The notes beneath the pieces are model-generated. The model was not told the DNA's origin. It searched no databases and saw nothing but the letters and a program-made list of their open reading frames with translations. Made by a program: the position numbers and the translations under genes. 64,000 bases of DNA. Origin: Pantoea sp. alder81. GTDB taxonomy: Bacteria; Pseudomonadota; Gammaproteobacteria; Enterobacterales; Enterobacteriaceae. The stretch is from positions 124,001 to 188,000 of the forward strand of contig NZ_JAIUDA010000003.1 of the NCBI RefSeq assembly GCF_020179835.1. Direction: 5' to 3'. Positions 30,815 through 39,691 of this stretch are shown in pieces; the first letter of the stretch is position 1, and every line of letters begins with the position of its first letter.

Positions 30815-33800
30815 TTACAAAAAGATCTGCTGAGGTAATCGGAATCCTTTCAGCGCCAGCAGCGCTAACGGGCCGGAACCGGCTTCAGTGCGAAGAATGT
30901 AATTCAACGGCAAGCCATCCTGTGCGGCGAAGGTCAACTGATAGCGGCTGCTATCGAGTTGCTTCACCGTGGCGCGATCCAGCAAGCGAATCAGCCCCCA
31001 GCTTCCCTGATAATCGGCATACTGGCGACTCCCGGCGTTAACACTCGACCAGTTAAGCAATACGCCAGGCTTGAAGACATTGCCCGGCCAGCTCACCGCG
31101 CTCCAGCTCTCCATCTGGTTGAAATATTTGATGTCCTGTCCATCAATGGTGATGTCGGTCTGTACTACATTGCGTGAAGGGCGTGCCATCAGCTCAAATC
31201 GCATTCCCGCATCACCGCTGGCAAACAGAATGTCAGAAAGCGCACTGAGTTGGTTCACCGCTTTCAGGAAGTCCGGGTTGATTTGCATGCCCTGGCTGTT
31301 GATGGCATCCGGCACCCACTGGTTGCCTTCTTTGTGCAATACACCGCTCAATCGCGATTTGATAAAGGCATCGATACGCCCGGTGTCACTGCGCAGGTAT
31401 TTCGCCAACAGCGGCAGGGAGGCATCACTTTGGGTGGCATTAAACGGATAGCGCCCGGCAAATGACTTCTCCCACTCGCTGACAATCGATTGCTGCCACT
31501 GGCTATTCAGACTTTCCGAAGTCGGTGACAGCACCTGCTGCCAGGCCTGCTCCAGCGGACGCACAAAGACATTGTCACCAAAGCCATTCCACTCCTGACC
31601 GAGGCTGGCTGACATCAGACTGCCGTAATCACGGGTGTCTGCCAAATCCCCCGATTTCCCCTGAAACACGCTTTGAGCAAGTGACTGCGCCATGGCCTGC
31701 GGATCGGCCGCGTTGGTAATCTGCTGCAGTTTCAGACGTACACGATTCACACGCGTCATAAAGGTTTGCAAGCTGAGGTTATTGTTGCCCTGCCCGCCCG
31801 CATCGCCCTTGCTTAGCGCAAACAGCGGTCCAAACGTGGCTGCCAACGGTTCTGGCAACGTGGTTGGCGCTTTGCCTGCGGCGTCATCGGCGCTAAACAG
31901 TGTCTTATTGTCAGGAGCCAGCGCTTCACCCGCTCTTGCCTGGTACTGCACGGTACTCATCAACGCCACCAGTGGGGACTGGCGCGCATCGGTCATCAAT
32001 GTCATCTGGTCAATGGCATCAGCGAGGTTCTCCGCACTGTTCCAACGCAGGCTGTTGAGGAAATGCTGCCAGGCATCCGCGTAATCAATGAAGTAGCGCT
32101 GAGTGAGTCTCGCTTGTAGCGCCTGAGGCGACAAGTCATCCGCTGCTGCCGCGGTGTTATCACTCAGCACCCAATCGAAGGCTTCCCGACGCTGATCGAC
32201 CAGTTTGGCAATAGCAGCCTTCACTTGTTGATCCCAGGCCTGGCGCGTAAACACCCCTGGTACGACGTCATCGGTGGTGAACAGTGCGGCGGCATCAGTA
32301 TCGCCAACCATCTGGTTCAGAGTCATGTCGCTGAAGGCAGGAACGAGCTGATGCATCATCTGCTGATACAGCTTGTCTTCCAGACTACGTGCTGCAGTGG
32401 TGCGTAATAAGGTGCGACGCGCTGCGCTAATTTGACTGGCATCGGGTGTGATACGCCACGCCGGATGCTGCGGCAGATTCTGCGCATAGAAGCCATACAA
32501 CGCCGGTGCGCTGCTGCGCCACAAGCCTGCATCAACTTCTGCACGTTCAGGCCAACTGCTCAATAAGGTCTTACTGAGAAACGCTGCATCACTCTTTTCT
32601 GGATGCGCCATCATCAGTAACGCTTTGAGATGGTTGTAATCACTGCGGCTAGCCACTTTTGGCATCGCGGCAAGTTGTTGCTCAAGATGGGATGCGGTGG
32701 CATCGCGCATCAATTCATTGTTACTGCGTGCATACCATGGCCAGATCGCGGCCAGTTGCTGGCGACTGCTATCGAGGCCAAAGCGTTGATACCAGGGTGC
32801 GCCCTGCGCGGCTTGATATTGCAAACGGGCAATCTGCTGCTGTAGTGCCAGCTGATGCAAAATATGCTGGTCCAATGAAGAATGAGGCTTCACCGCAGCC
32901 TGAGCCAGTAACTGGCTGCTGTTTATTTGATGGCGATTGGTGAGATAAGCGCCTAATGTGCCTGCGCCCCATAGCGCCGCTAAACTGATCACACCCCACT
33001 GTGCGGCTTTTTCCCACGCGACACCTAATCGACGAGCACTGCGATGAGGCACATCCGCCAACAGACTCTGCCAGCTGCCATTGGCTAACCAGCTATGAGC
33101 AGCCAGTGTGTGAGGGGTGGTTTGTGGCAGACTGAACATCACGCCTGCCAGTGGCAAGCTGTGTGGCCCTGCCAGCAACGGCTGCAAGCTTTGTTTCAAA
33201 CGCTGTGCACCGCTGCTCGCTAATTGCTGCGCCAGACGCAGCAGAAAATCGTGACTGTTATTCTGCATGATCTGCTGCATGCCATGGCGGCTAAGCTGCG
33301 GCGTCAAAGCTTGCAGCCCCTCACCCAGCGATTCCGGCGATGCGTTGTGAGCCAGCAAACAGCCTACCGGCTGGGTAATGCGTGCATCCTGCTGCCAATG
33401 GCTCTGCTGCACCTCCCACAGATAAAACGGTAGCTGCCAACCCAGGGCGCGATAGTGCTGGTGCAACTGGCGGCATACCGCATCAACCTGTGCCGACTGA
33501 CGAGCCAGCTGATCGTCACTTACCCAGATCACCGCATCCAGCGGCTGGCGACGTAGCTTGCGTAGCGCGGCAATCTTGTCACTATCTGGTGCTGCTGTAG
33601 CGCTGCCCCCCCAAATCAGCACATTGCCCTCACCCTCCAGCCACTGCTGCTGTATCAACCCCGGCAACAGCTGTTCTACGTGCTGGCTTTCACCCAACAC
33701 CATCAGCAGTTGGACACGACGTCCCCAGTTGCGGCCATAGCGGTAGTGAAGGTGCTGCTGCAGTTCACTCAGCGTTCCTGTGGGTCGCACACCTTCTGTG

Positions 33801-34039
33801 GCATGATCAGGTGTAAAGCGGTTGAAAAAATCGAGGGATGCCAGGCGAGATAAACCGAAGAGATTTAAACCATCGGCAATAATGATCAGCAGACATATCA
33901 CCAATAACCCCAGACTGGCTTTAATTCTTTGGTTATCGTCGGTCAACGACACGAGCGGATTAGCCATCCAAATGGCGCAGCCACCAATAACTAACAAACA
34001 CAGAATTAAAATCCATGTGCTTAGGCGTCTTATCTTCAT
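30815..34039 (-). CDS. tssM: T6SS membrane-complex protein TssM (IcmF family)
   Basis: A 1074-residue inner-membrane protein spanning the periplasm to reach TssJ. There are two N-terminal helices (about 8-28 and 41-62), a cytoplasmic domain, a third helix (about 348-367) and a long periplasmic region. The periplasmic part shows IcmF/DUF1215-type motifs (for example SAENLADAIDQMTLM) and a C-terminal beta domain (YQGSWGLIRLLDRATVKQ). The cytoplasmic domain has no Walker A: the expected GxxGxGKS position near residues 112-124 reads LMVLGESQHVEQL. TssM variants without a P-loop are known in other enterobacteria. It lies 3 bp before the DUF3592 gene. Confidence 0.92.
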   Translation of the reverse strand: MKIRRLSTWILILCLLVIGGCAIWMANPLVSLTDDNQRIKASLGLLVICLLIIIADGLNLFGLSRLASLDFFNRFTPDHATEGVRPTGTLSELQQHLHYRYGRNWGRRVQLLMVLGESQHVEQLLPGLIQQQWLEGEGNVLIWGGSATAAPDSDKIAALRKLRRQPLDAVIWVSDDQLARQSAQVDAVCRQLHQHYRALGWQLPFYLWEVQQSHWQQDARITQPVGCLLAHNASPESLGEGLQALTPQLSRHGMQQIMQNNSHDFLLRLAQQLASSGAQRLKQSLQPLLAGPHSLPLAGVMFSLPQTTPHTLAAHSWLANGSWQSLLADVPHRSARRLGVAWEKAAQWGVISLAALWGAGTLGAYLTNRHQINSSQLLAQAAVKPHSSLDQHILHQLALQQQIARLQYQAAQGAPWYQRFGLDSSRQQLAAIWPWYARSNNELMRDATASHLEQQLAAMPKVASRSDYNHLKALLMMAHPEKSDAAFLSKTLLSSWPERAEVDAGLWRSSAPALYGFYAQNLPQHPAWRITPDASQISAARRTLLRTTAARSLEDKLYQQMMHQLVPAFSDMTLNQMVGDTDAAALFTTDDVVPGVFTRQAWDQQVKAAIAKLVDQRREAFDWVLSDNTAAAADDLSPQALQARLTQRYFIDYADAWQHFLNSLRWNSAENLADAIDQMTLMTDARQSPLVALMSTVQYQARAGEALAPDNKTLFSADDAAGKAPTTLPEPLAATFGPLFALSKGDAGGQGNNNLSLQTFMTRVNRVRLKLQQITNAADPQAMAQSLAQSVFQGKSGDLADTRDYGSLMSASLGQEWNGFGDNVFVRPLEQAWQQVLSPTSESLNSQWQQSIVSEWEKSFAGRYPFNATQSDASLPLLAKYLRSDTGRIDAFIKSRLSGVLHKEGNQWVPDAINSQGMQINPDFLKAVNQLSALSDILFASGDAGMRFELMARPSRNVVQTDITIDGQDIKYFNQMESWSAVSWPGNVFKPGVLLNWSSVNAGSRQYADYQGSWGLIRLLDRATVKQLDSSRYQLTFAAQDGLPLNYILRTEAGSGPLALLALKGFRLPQQIFL

Positions 34040-34042
34040 TTT

Positions 34043-35230
34043 TTATCCCTGCTGATATTCGCGTATTACACCGCTATGAGCCGTTTTATCCTGGAGCATG
34101 ACCAATTGGGGTTGATGAGTTGCATTAAATTGCTCACTAGCACAGATCAGCAACATGTTGCCTGCTGCAGATAACGGCTTACCCAATGAACGATCGAGAT
34201 GGTGAGTATTTTTTTCATTAATTAAATATCCGTCCTGATTCAGCCTCACAACCGCATCGACTTCCGCTTCTTGAGACAGCTGGCTTAACCAGACAAAGAA
34301 GGGCTGCTGTTGGCTGATATGACCCCACAATAGCGATTCAGGCAAAGCATCCTCTGACTGTTGCCAACGATTAGGTCGATGAATGGCAGCGACAGGTTTC
34401 AGGTGCTGAGGCTGTTTAATGTGAGGTAATGCGATTAATGCTGCACTCACCACTTCGCTGCTTTCGGCCACTGGCGAGAGCTGCAGCTCAATTTCAATCG
34501 ATAACACCAGCGAAGCGCTGATACCGCCATCCAGCCAGCTATCGATCCACATCAGACCGTCGCCCTGATGGTCAATTACAACGTCATTAAAAGGCAATTG
34601 GAGTTGTTTTAGCGTTCGGCCCACAGCGGCACGCATTGCCATATCACCCACCGTTTCGTTATGCCTGACACGCACATAACAAGGCTCAGTAAAACGTTGA
34701 GTATCAAGGGAAGCTAAGACCTGTTTTAGGTGTAACGTTAACTGCTCACCATAGTAATGCGAGTCGTCTGTTGTCACAGAGGGTAAAAATAAACGAACAC
34801 TTAATGGCTTACCTACAGCCTCTATAAAGATTGGTTTTAATTCAGGCTGTTGAGTTGACAGCAATTTCACTAAGTTATGGTTCGCCAGCGGCGTATGATA
34901 TGCAGTGTCGAGTAATAAAACCGGTTGTTGACCATGATCAATTAAAGCGGCCTCAGTGGCATTACGTACTCCATTCCACTGCTCAGCATATTCCCTTTGA
35001 TTCTCATAACGGCGTAATCGCAGGCTAAAAACAATGACGCCAATTACCAATGGAGCAATGAGTATAAATATTTTTAACTGCGGCGAAAGTGATGAGAATA
35101 AGTGAGGGTGATATCTTTGCACCAATCCTATCAATAGTGTAATCAGTAACGGGAGTACAACTCCCTTTTTTTGCTTTGGCCTTAGGGGTATCGGCTTGGG
35201 TTCAGGCAACTCATTAAGATTCACAGGCAT
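34043..35230 (-). CDS. T6SS-linked membrane protein of unknown family
   Basis: A 395-residue protein I do not recognise. It has a proline-rich N-terminus (LPEPKPIPLRPKQKK), two transmembrane segments at about 24-38 and 53-71, and then a cytoplasmic domain of about 320 residues. It lies 3 bp upstream of tssM in the same operon, immediately downstream of the effector block. Stretches such as DTAYHTPLANHNLVKLL and CYVRVRHNETVGDMAMRAAV give no family to name. The position suggests a membrane-complex accessory protein; this is inference. Confidence 0.6.
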   Translation of the reverse strand: MPVNLNELPEPKPIPLRPKQKKGVVLPLLITLLIGLVQRYHPHLFSSLSPQLKIFILIAPLVIGVIVFSLRLRRYENQREYAEQWNGVRNATEAALIDHGQQPVLLLDTAYHTPLANHNLVKLLSTQQPELKPIFIEAVGKPLSVRLFLPSVTTDDSHYYGEQLTLHLKQVLASLDTQRFTEPCYVRVRHNETVGDMAMRAAVGRTLKQLQLPFNDVVIDHQGDGLMWIDSWLDGGISASLVLSIEIELQLSPVAESSEVVSAALIALPHIKQPQHLKPVAAIHRPNRWQQSEDALPESLLWGHISQQQPFFVWLSQLSQEAEVDAVVRLNQDGYLINEKNTHHLDRSLGKPLSAAGNMLLICASEQFNATHQPQLVMLQDKTAHSGVIREYQQG

Positions 35231-35246
35231 AATAGTATCTAATTTT

Positions 35247-35300
35247 TAGCACCGGGTAGCGAGTAGTAAAAATCACCACTTTCCATAAGGGTAAGTTTTT
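35247..35300 (-). repeat. Copy 1 of the repeat covering the 3' end of the DUF2931-like genes
   Basis: The sequence starting TAGCACCGGGTA and running through the gene 3' ends (ATCACCACTTTCCATAAGGG) recurs at 36181-36234 with few differences, including bases after the stop codon. Conservation beyond the coding region points to a segmental duplication, not a shared protein motif. Confidence 0.75.
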
Positions 35301-35917
35301 CCCTCTACAAATTTTTTGGCCGCAGCAGACAATTTATAGCCTCCTTTATAGGCCCCAAAATTTTTACAGAAGGTCAAATCATTTCCATTTACCGTTTCTC
35401 CTTCGGCAATCTGAATATTTTCACCACCATTAATATCTGGCGTATTGAACCAAGCGCGAACCTTACCCTCAGGAGCAACGCCGATAACCATATTATTTCG
35501 ATAATAATCACCTAAGGGCGTCGCTATGGGTTGACGCATCAACTTCCAAACCTCAGATGGAAATTCCAGGGTTGTCTGATAAACTTTTTTATCTACAAAA
35601 GATTTCCAGCATATTTGCATCCATTGCGGTGGCATCTTGCCTTTGTTAGCTATAGCAGTACTCCTCAGTATAATCTTTCTCCAGGCGTTGACACTCATAC
35701 TGTCCGCAGTCGTGAGATCAGGCGCGTAGTTTTGATTTAAATATCCATCAGTATCAAGAAATCGTACATAGGTCACTTGGGCAGGAAGATAGCTTGGATA
35801 CACAAATACATATGTCCATTCGTCGTAAGGTAATGGCGGATTTTTTGGTGCAGCAGAACAAGTATAGCTAAAGATTATAGTACAATAAAAAACATTCAAC
35901 TTAAGGGACACGCTCAT
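35273..35917 (-). CDS. DUF2931-like periplasmic protein, copy 1 (probable lipase immunity protein)
   Basis: A 214-residue protein with an N-terminal hydrophobic export signal (about residues 1-22, possible cleavage around SYTCSAA). The core is close to the second copy at 36207: WTYVFVYPSYLPAQVTYVRF, TTADSMSVNAWRK, IANKGKMPPQWMQICW, and the final GKTYPYGKW. DUF2931-type proteins often accompany DUF2235 T6SS lipases. It follows a decayed copy of the effector 3' end rather than an intact effector, so it may be an orphan immunity gene. Confidence 0.65.
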   Translation of the reverse strand: MSVSLKLNVFYCTIIFSYTCSAAPKNPPLPYDEWTYVFVYPSYLPAQVTYVRFLDTDGYLNQNYAPDLTTADSMSVNAWRKIILRSTAIANKGKMPPQWMQICWKSFVDKKVYQTTLEFPSEVWKLMRQPIATPLGDYYRNNMVIGVAPEGKVRAWFNTPDINGGENIQIAEGETVNGNDLTFCKNFGAYKGGYKLSAAAKKFVEGKTYPYGKW

Positions 35918-35920
35918 TAA

Positions 35921-36175
35921 TTACAGCCTCCCACCATTAAGATCAGAACAAGATCTCTTCCATTGTTCACCGGGGCGATCTACAAACCAAATGATTTATA
36001 GGCTTTTACTGTCCCCCGTAATTTCCATCTTACTGTTGAGCATTACACTGTTCCAGTTACGGCGCAGAGAATAGACTTTCAAAAAGGTTCATATCCTCAC
36101 AAGAAAGTTCGGTTACATAACCACCTTAACGAATCGCTCCTTACTGACTTAATAGCATTACAAATATGGAAAGTA
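35921..36175 (-). pseudogene. Decayed duplicate of the 3' end of the PAAR-DUF2235 effector gene
   Basis: Reading the minus strand in shifted frames gives GGYVTELSCEDMNLFESLFSAP, then, after a frameshift, NWNSVMLNSKMEITG...SKSL-stop-IIWFVDRPGEQWKRS..DLNGG. This lines up with the end of the intact effector (GGKATEFTQSEINAIAKEYVHCSANWN, VIVNKSGEII, LIGFVNRPCDNWKRAIYDINGN). At least one frameshift and several in-frame stops are present, so it is not translated as an effector. The remnant ends at TAA 35921, directly before DUF2931 copy 1, mirroring the intact effector-immunity junction. Confidence 0.8.
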
Positions 36176-36180
36176 TTATT

Positions 36181-36234
36181 TAGCACCGGGTATCGAGCAG
36201 AGAAAATCACCACTTTCCATAAGGGTGGGTTTTT
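36181..36234 (-). repeat. Copy 2 of the repeat covering the 3' end of the DUF2931-like genes
   Basis: Counterpart of 35247-35300: the sequence starting TAGCACCGGGTA and the final codons of the DUF2931-like gene are shared, marking one edge of the duplicated unit. Confidence 0.75.
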
Positions 36235-36845
36235 CCTCTGATAGCAGAAAGTAATTCTTGAGAAGATGGATATCCGTCTTTAAACGCCATTTTATTCTTG
36301 CAAGTCGTCAACTTACTGTCACTTACCGTTTTAACTTCACCAATTAGAATATTATTCTCACCGGGCATGTTAAACCAGGCTCGAACTTTTCCACCAGGGG
36401 CTAAACCAATGACCATATTATCATGATAATATGGCCCCATTGAGGCGGGTACTGGCGTGCGCATCATAGACCAAACCTTTGGCGGAAATTCGATTGTTGT
36501 TTGATATACTTTTTTATCCACCAACGAATCCCAGCAAAACTGCATCCATTGCGGTGGCATCTTTCCCTTATTAGAAATGGCAGATCGACGACGAATATCG
36601 CGCCTCCATGAATTGACGCTTTCTCTGTCCTCAGTAGTTAAATCAGGCAACGGATTAGTGTTCAGATAGCCATCTGTATCAAGAAACTGTACAAATGTTA
36701 CTTCTGCAAATAATGCTTTTGGATAAACGAAAACATAGCTCCAGTTTTTGTACGGTAGTGGTGGATTTTTTTCTTTAGCGTAAGAGAATGAAACCCACAG
36801 CATCAATAAATAATAAATCGGCACTCTTGGCAAAAATTTAGTCAT
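36207..36845 (-). CDS. DUF2931-like periplasmic protein, copy 2 (probable immunity to the adjacent lipase)
   Basis: A 212-residue protein with a Sec signal peptide (cleavage likely after VSFSYA). It shares with copy 1 the motifs WSYVFVYPKALFAEVTFVQFL, SNKGKMPPQWMQFCW and the C-terminal GKTHPYGKW. Its ATG overlaps the effector stop (ATGA), the coupling expected of an effector-immunity pair. A periplasmic location fits protection against a phospholipase acting on membranes from the periplasmic side. Confidence 0.7.
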   Translation of the reverse strand: MTKFLPRVPIYYLLMLWVSFSYAKEKNPPLPYKNWSYVFVYPKALFAEVTFVQFLDTDGYLNTNPLPDLTTEDRESVNSWRRDIRRRSAISNKGKMPPQWMQFCWDSLVDKKVYQTTIEFPPKVWSMMRTPVPASMGPYYHDNMVIGLAPGGKVRAWFNMPGENNILIGEVKTVSDSKLTTCKNKMAFKDGYPSSQELLSAIRGKTHPYGKW

Positions 36846-38677
36846 TGAAGATTCCCGTTAATATCATAAATTGCTCTTTTCCAATTATCGCAAGGCCTAT
36901 TGACAAATCCAATTAATTCCGATGCTTTAACTGCATGAATTATTTCACCACTTTTATTGACTATGACCGCATTCCAATTAGCAGAACAATGTACATACTC
37001 TTTAGCAATAGCATTAATTTCACTTTGAGTGAATTCCGTTGCCTTGCCGCCATATCTAGCTGCTTTAGAGAGCATCATAGCCTTTTCAAGACAAGTGGTT
37101 AAATTTTCAGGCACACTAAATCTTGGTGAAACTGCACTAACGAAGCAAGCACCCGCATCCTTTGCGGCATCTAACATCACATGCAAAGAGATATTTGATA
37201 ATGAGTTCTTTACCTCGCGCTTTAACGTGATGGCAGAACCCATCCTCTTTTTTCTTCCGCGTTGGTTTTCAGGTACAAGTTGATCCTGCCAGCTATGAAT
37301 TTCAATGTCATTATCGATGGTGAGTGGATATATAGCGGAGTATTTTTCAAGTTCCAACAAGGCTTCACTTGATTTTTTAAATGATTTTGAATCTTTGACA
37401 TCCCGTTCGATATCTTCCGTGGTAAATTCAGGCCGCGAAAGAAACACATTACTTTCCTCTAAAGGATTATAGCCTCCACCAATGTCTGAGTGCACACCGG
37501 GGAGTGATATCTCTGGATAGGAAGGTTTAATGCTGTTAAGAGAAAAATTATATCGACATTCATGCATAGCAGTAATTTGAAACACTTTATCTGCAATACC
37601 AATGGGTAAATAAAGATCTACACTTCCATTTTTATTATCATGTGGGCTAAAGCCATCTGAGATTGTGCCAATCGCGGCGACTGTATCAAAAAGCCCCAGG
37701 AATCGGCATTTATCAATGGGTAATGCCGTGCTTCCTTTATAATTATTTTCATTCAGGATTGCACTAAACATTCTCTTTATGTCTTGATCATGCTTAAAAA
37801 CACGATTCGCGAAGTGACGCGCTGCCGCAGCACCTCGGCTAAAGCCGAAAATATCGAATTTAATCTCATTTATCACTGCGGAAGGATTCTCGTTGAAAAA
37901 TACCTTTAGCGCAGCACTGATCAAATCAATAGCAAAATCAGTGTTTCCTACAACACCCGTTTCTAGCAAGCCAATAGCCATGCCAATTTTGTTATCACCT
38001 TGGCTATTTCTTGTTCCAATACCGGGGACATAAATGCCAAGTTGGCTATCACCATTGGGTTGAGGGCTTACATCATAAAGTTCATGCAAATAAGAAACAT
38101 TTGAAAAATACCCGTCATAGCTCGTCCTGCCAAAATCACCCGGTTTGCCAAATTCATCTGCCCGACATTGCTTCGCTATTGATATTGCCTCTTCATCACT
38201 AAATCCTTCATCTGCTGCGCTGCAATTCTCAAGCCGATCACGAGTATTTTCAGCATTGTTACCTGTCCCATCAAAAAATACGCCAATGACCAATGTAATG
38301 GCGTCAACTCCAGATTTCGGCTTTTTACTTGCTTGCGCATGCTGTTCAGGTTCACCTTCTTTCACCGCAGAAGATGCCAATGTTGTTTTTGATGCCTGCC
38401 CAGGTGAAATCACAGTATGATTGGAGCAGCCGCAGGTAACAGCACTGCCATGAACAGCAAAAGGAATGCCGTTCACTTTGGTGCCCGCCATTCCAGCACC
38501 TGTTGTAATAGTACCGGTCTGCTTACAAGCTGGGCACCAGACTTTATCCCCCTCACGTGCGACTGGCGTGCCATGCACAGTATGGTTTTCCAGCCCCTCA
38601 AGAATTACACCTCCGGTGCTGGTCTTGTCGCCTTTTAACGCTACCGGTTTGCCATTTAATGTAGGTCTGTTCGCCAT
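36842..38677 (-). CDS. PAAR-domain T6SS effector with DUF2235 (Tle1-like) lipase domain
   Basis: A 611-residue 'evolved' PAAR protein. The PAAR spike tip spans about residues 1-90 (GDKTSTGGVILEG, CPAC, VHGSAVTCGCSNHT) and is followed by a charged linker. The DUF2235 alpha/beta hydrolase begins at about 125 with VFFDGTGNN. The probable catalytic triad is Ser280 (GFSRG), Asp331 (LGLFDTV) and His396 (PGVHSDIGGGY). By family this is a Tle1-type phospholipase delivered on the VgrG tip into the rival's periplasm. The start is ATG 38677 with AAGGA 8 nt upstream; the longer frame to 38734 is rejected. DUF2931-like genes follow directly. Confidence 0.88.
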   Translation of the reverse strand: MANRPTLNGKPVALKGDKTSTGGVILEGLENHTVHGTPVAREGDKVWCPACKQTGTITTGAGMAGTKVNGIPFAVHGSAVTCGCSNHTVISPGQASKTTLASSAVKEGEPEQHAQASKKPKSGVDAITLVIGVFFDGTGNNAENTRDRLENCSAADEGFSDEEAISIAKQCRADEFGKPGDFGRTSYDGYFSNVSYLHELYDVSPQPNGDSQLGIYVPGIGTRNSQGDNKIGMAIGLLETGVVGNTDFAIDLISAALKVFFNENPSAVINEIKFDIFGFSRGAAAARHFANRVFKHDQDIKRMFSAILNENNYKGSTALPIDKCRFLGLFDTVAAIGTISDGFSPHDNKNGSVDLYLPIGIADKVFQITAMHECRYNFSLNSIKPSYPEISLPGVHSDIGGGYNPLEESNVFLSRPEFTTEDIERDVKDSKSFKKSSEALLELEKYSAIYPLTIDNDIEIHSWQDQLVPENQRGRKKRMGSAITLKREVKNSLSNISLHVMLDAAKDAGACFVSAVSPRFSVPENLTTCLEKAMMLSKAARYGGKATEFTQSEINAIAKEYVHCSANWNAVIVNKSGEIIHAVKASELIGFVNRPCDNWKRAIYDINGNLQ

Positions 38678-38705
38678 CGTTAATGTCCTTATTTGAGAAG
38701 GGAAT

Positions 38706-39650
38706 TTAATTAATGGGAGATGAACTGTTAACAACGCAACGGAAAGTCATAGCGAGGGGTAAATCTCCATCATTATCAGGGCTCATGTTAGTTCTAACCA
38801 CAACAACTCCCCGACCCGGACCTGATATTTCATCTCCACGTATCACTTTGGTATGCTTACCATCGTAATTTTTCCACGTTGGATTTTCAGGGCCTTGAGG
38901 ATCATTTTTCGCTGAGTGTTGATAATAATCTGGATCATACCAATCTTTAACCCACTCAAATCCATTCGTACCCATATCATATAATCCGATTGGATTTGCT
39001 GGATAACTCCCTACTGGTAAAGCACTCAGAGACCCAATAGTTATGTTGTTTTTCTTAGCCCAAACATCTCGATCTTTGGATGTTGCAACATTATTTTTTT
39101 CTCCATTAACATGCCATTTTCCATCATCAGTTGGTACAACCAGATATTTCCCCTTACTACGAGCCGCATATTCCCACTGAGCTTCAGTGGCTAATGAAAT
39201 CGGCAATTTTGATACTCCTGCCAGCCATTCACAATATCCATTTGCTTCGTACCAGTCAGCATGAGCTGGCATATTTGGTATTTTATTCAACGAGTCCCAT
39301 TCACTTTGCATCACAGAATCTTGTCGATTTTTTTTACCGGCCTGTTTCAAGTAGTATTGAAACTTTGAGTTAGTAACTTGATATTTACTTATTGAATATG
39401 AACTAAGCTCTACTTCATGCAATGGCTTACTATCTTTCTTAGCGTCTAAAGGTAAATGTTCATCATAATGTTCAACGCCGAAGTCTCCCATCATGAACGA
39501 CCCACCGTTGATGTATACAAAATTCGACTTTACTTTATTAATGAAAGTTGACTTAGCAATCTCTTCTTGCGTGGTTGAATCTAAAGAAAAATTATCACAT
39601 CCACTCAAAGTCAATAAGCAGACAAATGGGACACATAAGCGAACTATCAT
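38706..39650 (-). CDS. FGE/SUMF1-fold inner-membrane lipoprotein, paralogue 4 (subfamily 1)
   Basis: A 314-residue lipoprotein (lipobox LTLSGC) with Asp at +2, the Lol-avoidance residue, so it is expected to stay in the inner membrane facing the periplasm. The body has the formylglycine-generating-enzyme fold: GGSFMMGDFG, SKYQVTNSKFQYYL, LATEAQWEYAAR, GLYDMGTNGFEWVKDWYD and terminal TFRCVVN. The segment RGDEISGPGRGVVVVRTN stands where true FGE has its CxxxxC copper-binding cysteines, so catalysis is not expected. It is most like paralogue 2 (40687). It is the last of four in tandem and lies 28 bp before the PAAR effector. Confidence 0.75.
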   Translation of the reverse strand: MIVRLCVPFVCLLTLSGCDNFSLDSTTQEEIAKSTFINKVKSNFVYINGGSFMMGDFGVEHYDEHLPLDAKKDSKPLHEVELSSYSISKYQVTNSKFQYYLKQAGKKNRQDSVMQSEWDSLNKIPNMPAHADWYEANGYCEWLAGVSKLPISLATEAQWEYAARSKGKYLVVPTDDGKWHVNGEKNNVATSKDRDVWAKKNNITIGSLSALPVGSYPANPIGLYDMGTNGFEWVKDWYDPDYYQHSAKNDPQGPENPTWKNYDGKHTKVIRGDEISGPGRGVVVVRTNMSPDNDGDLPLAMTFRCVVNSSSPIN

Positions 39651-39691
39651 TATCTTTACCCATGAAAGGCTGACATCATAACTTTAAAAAA

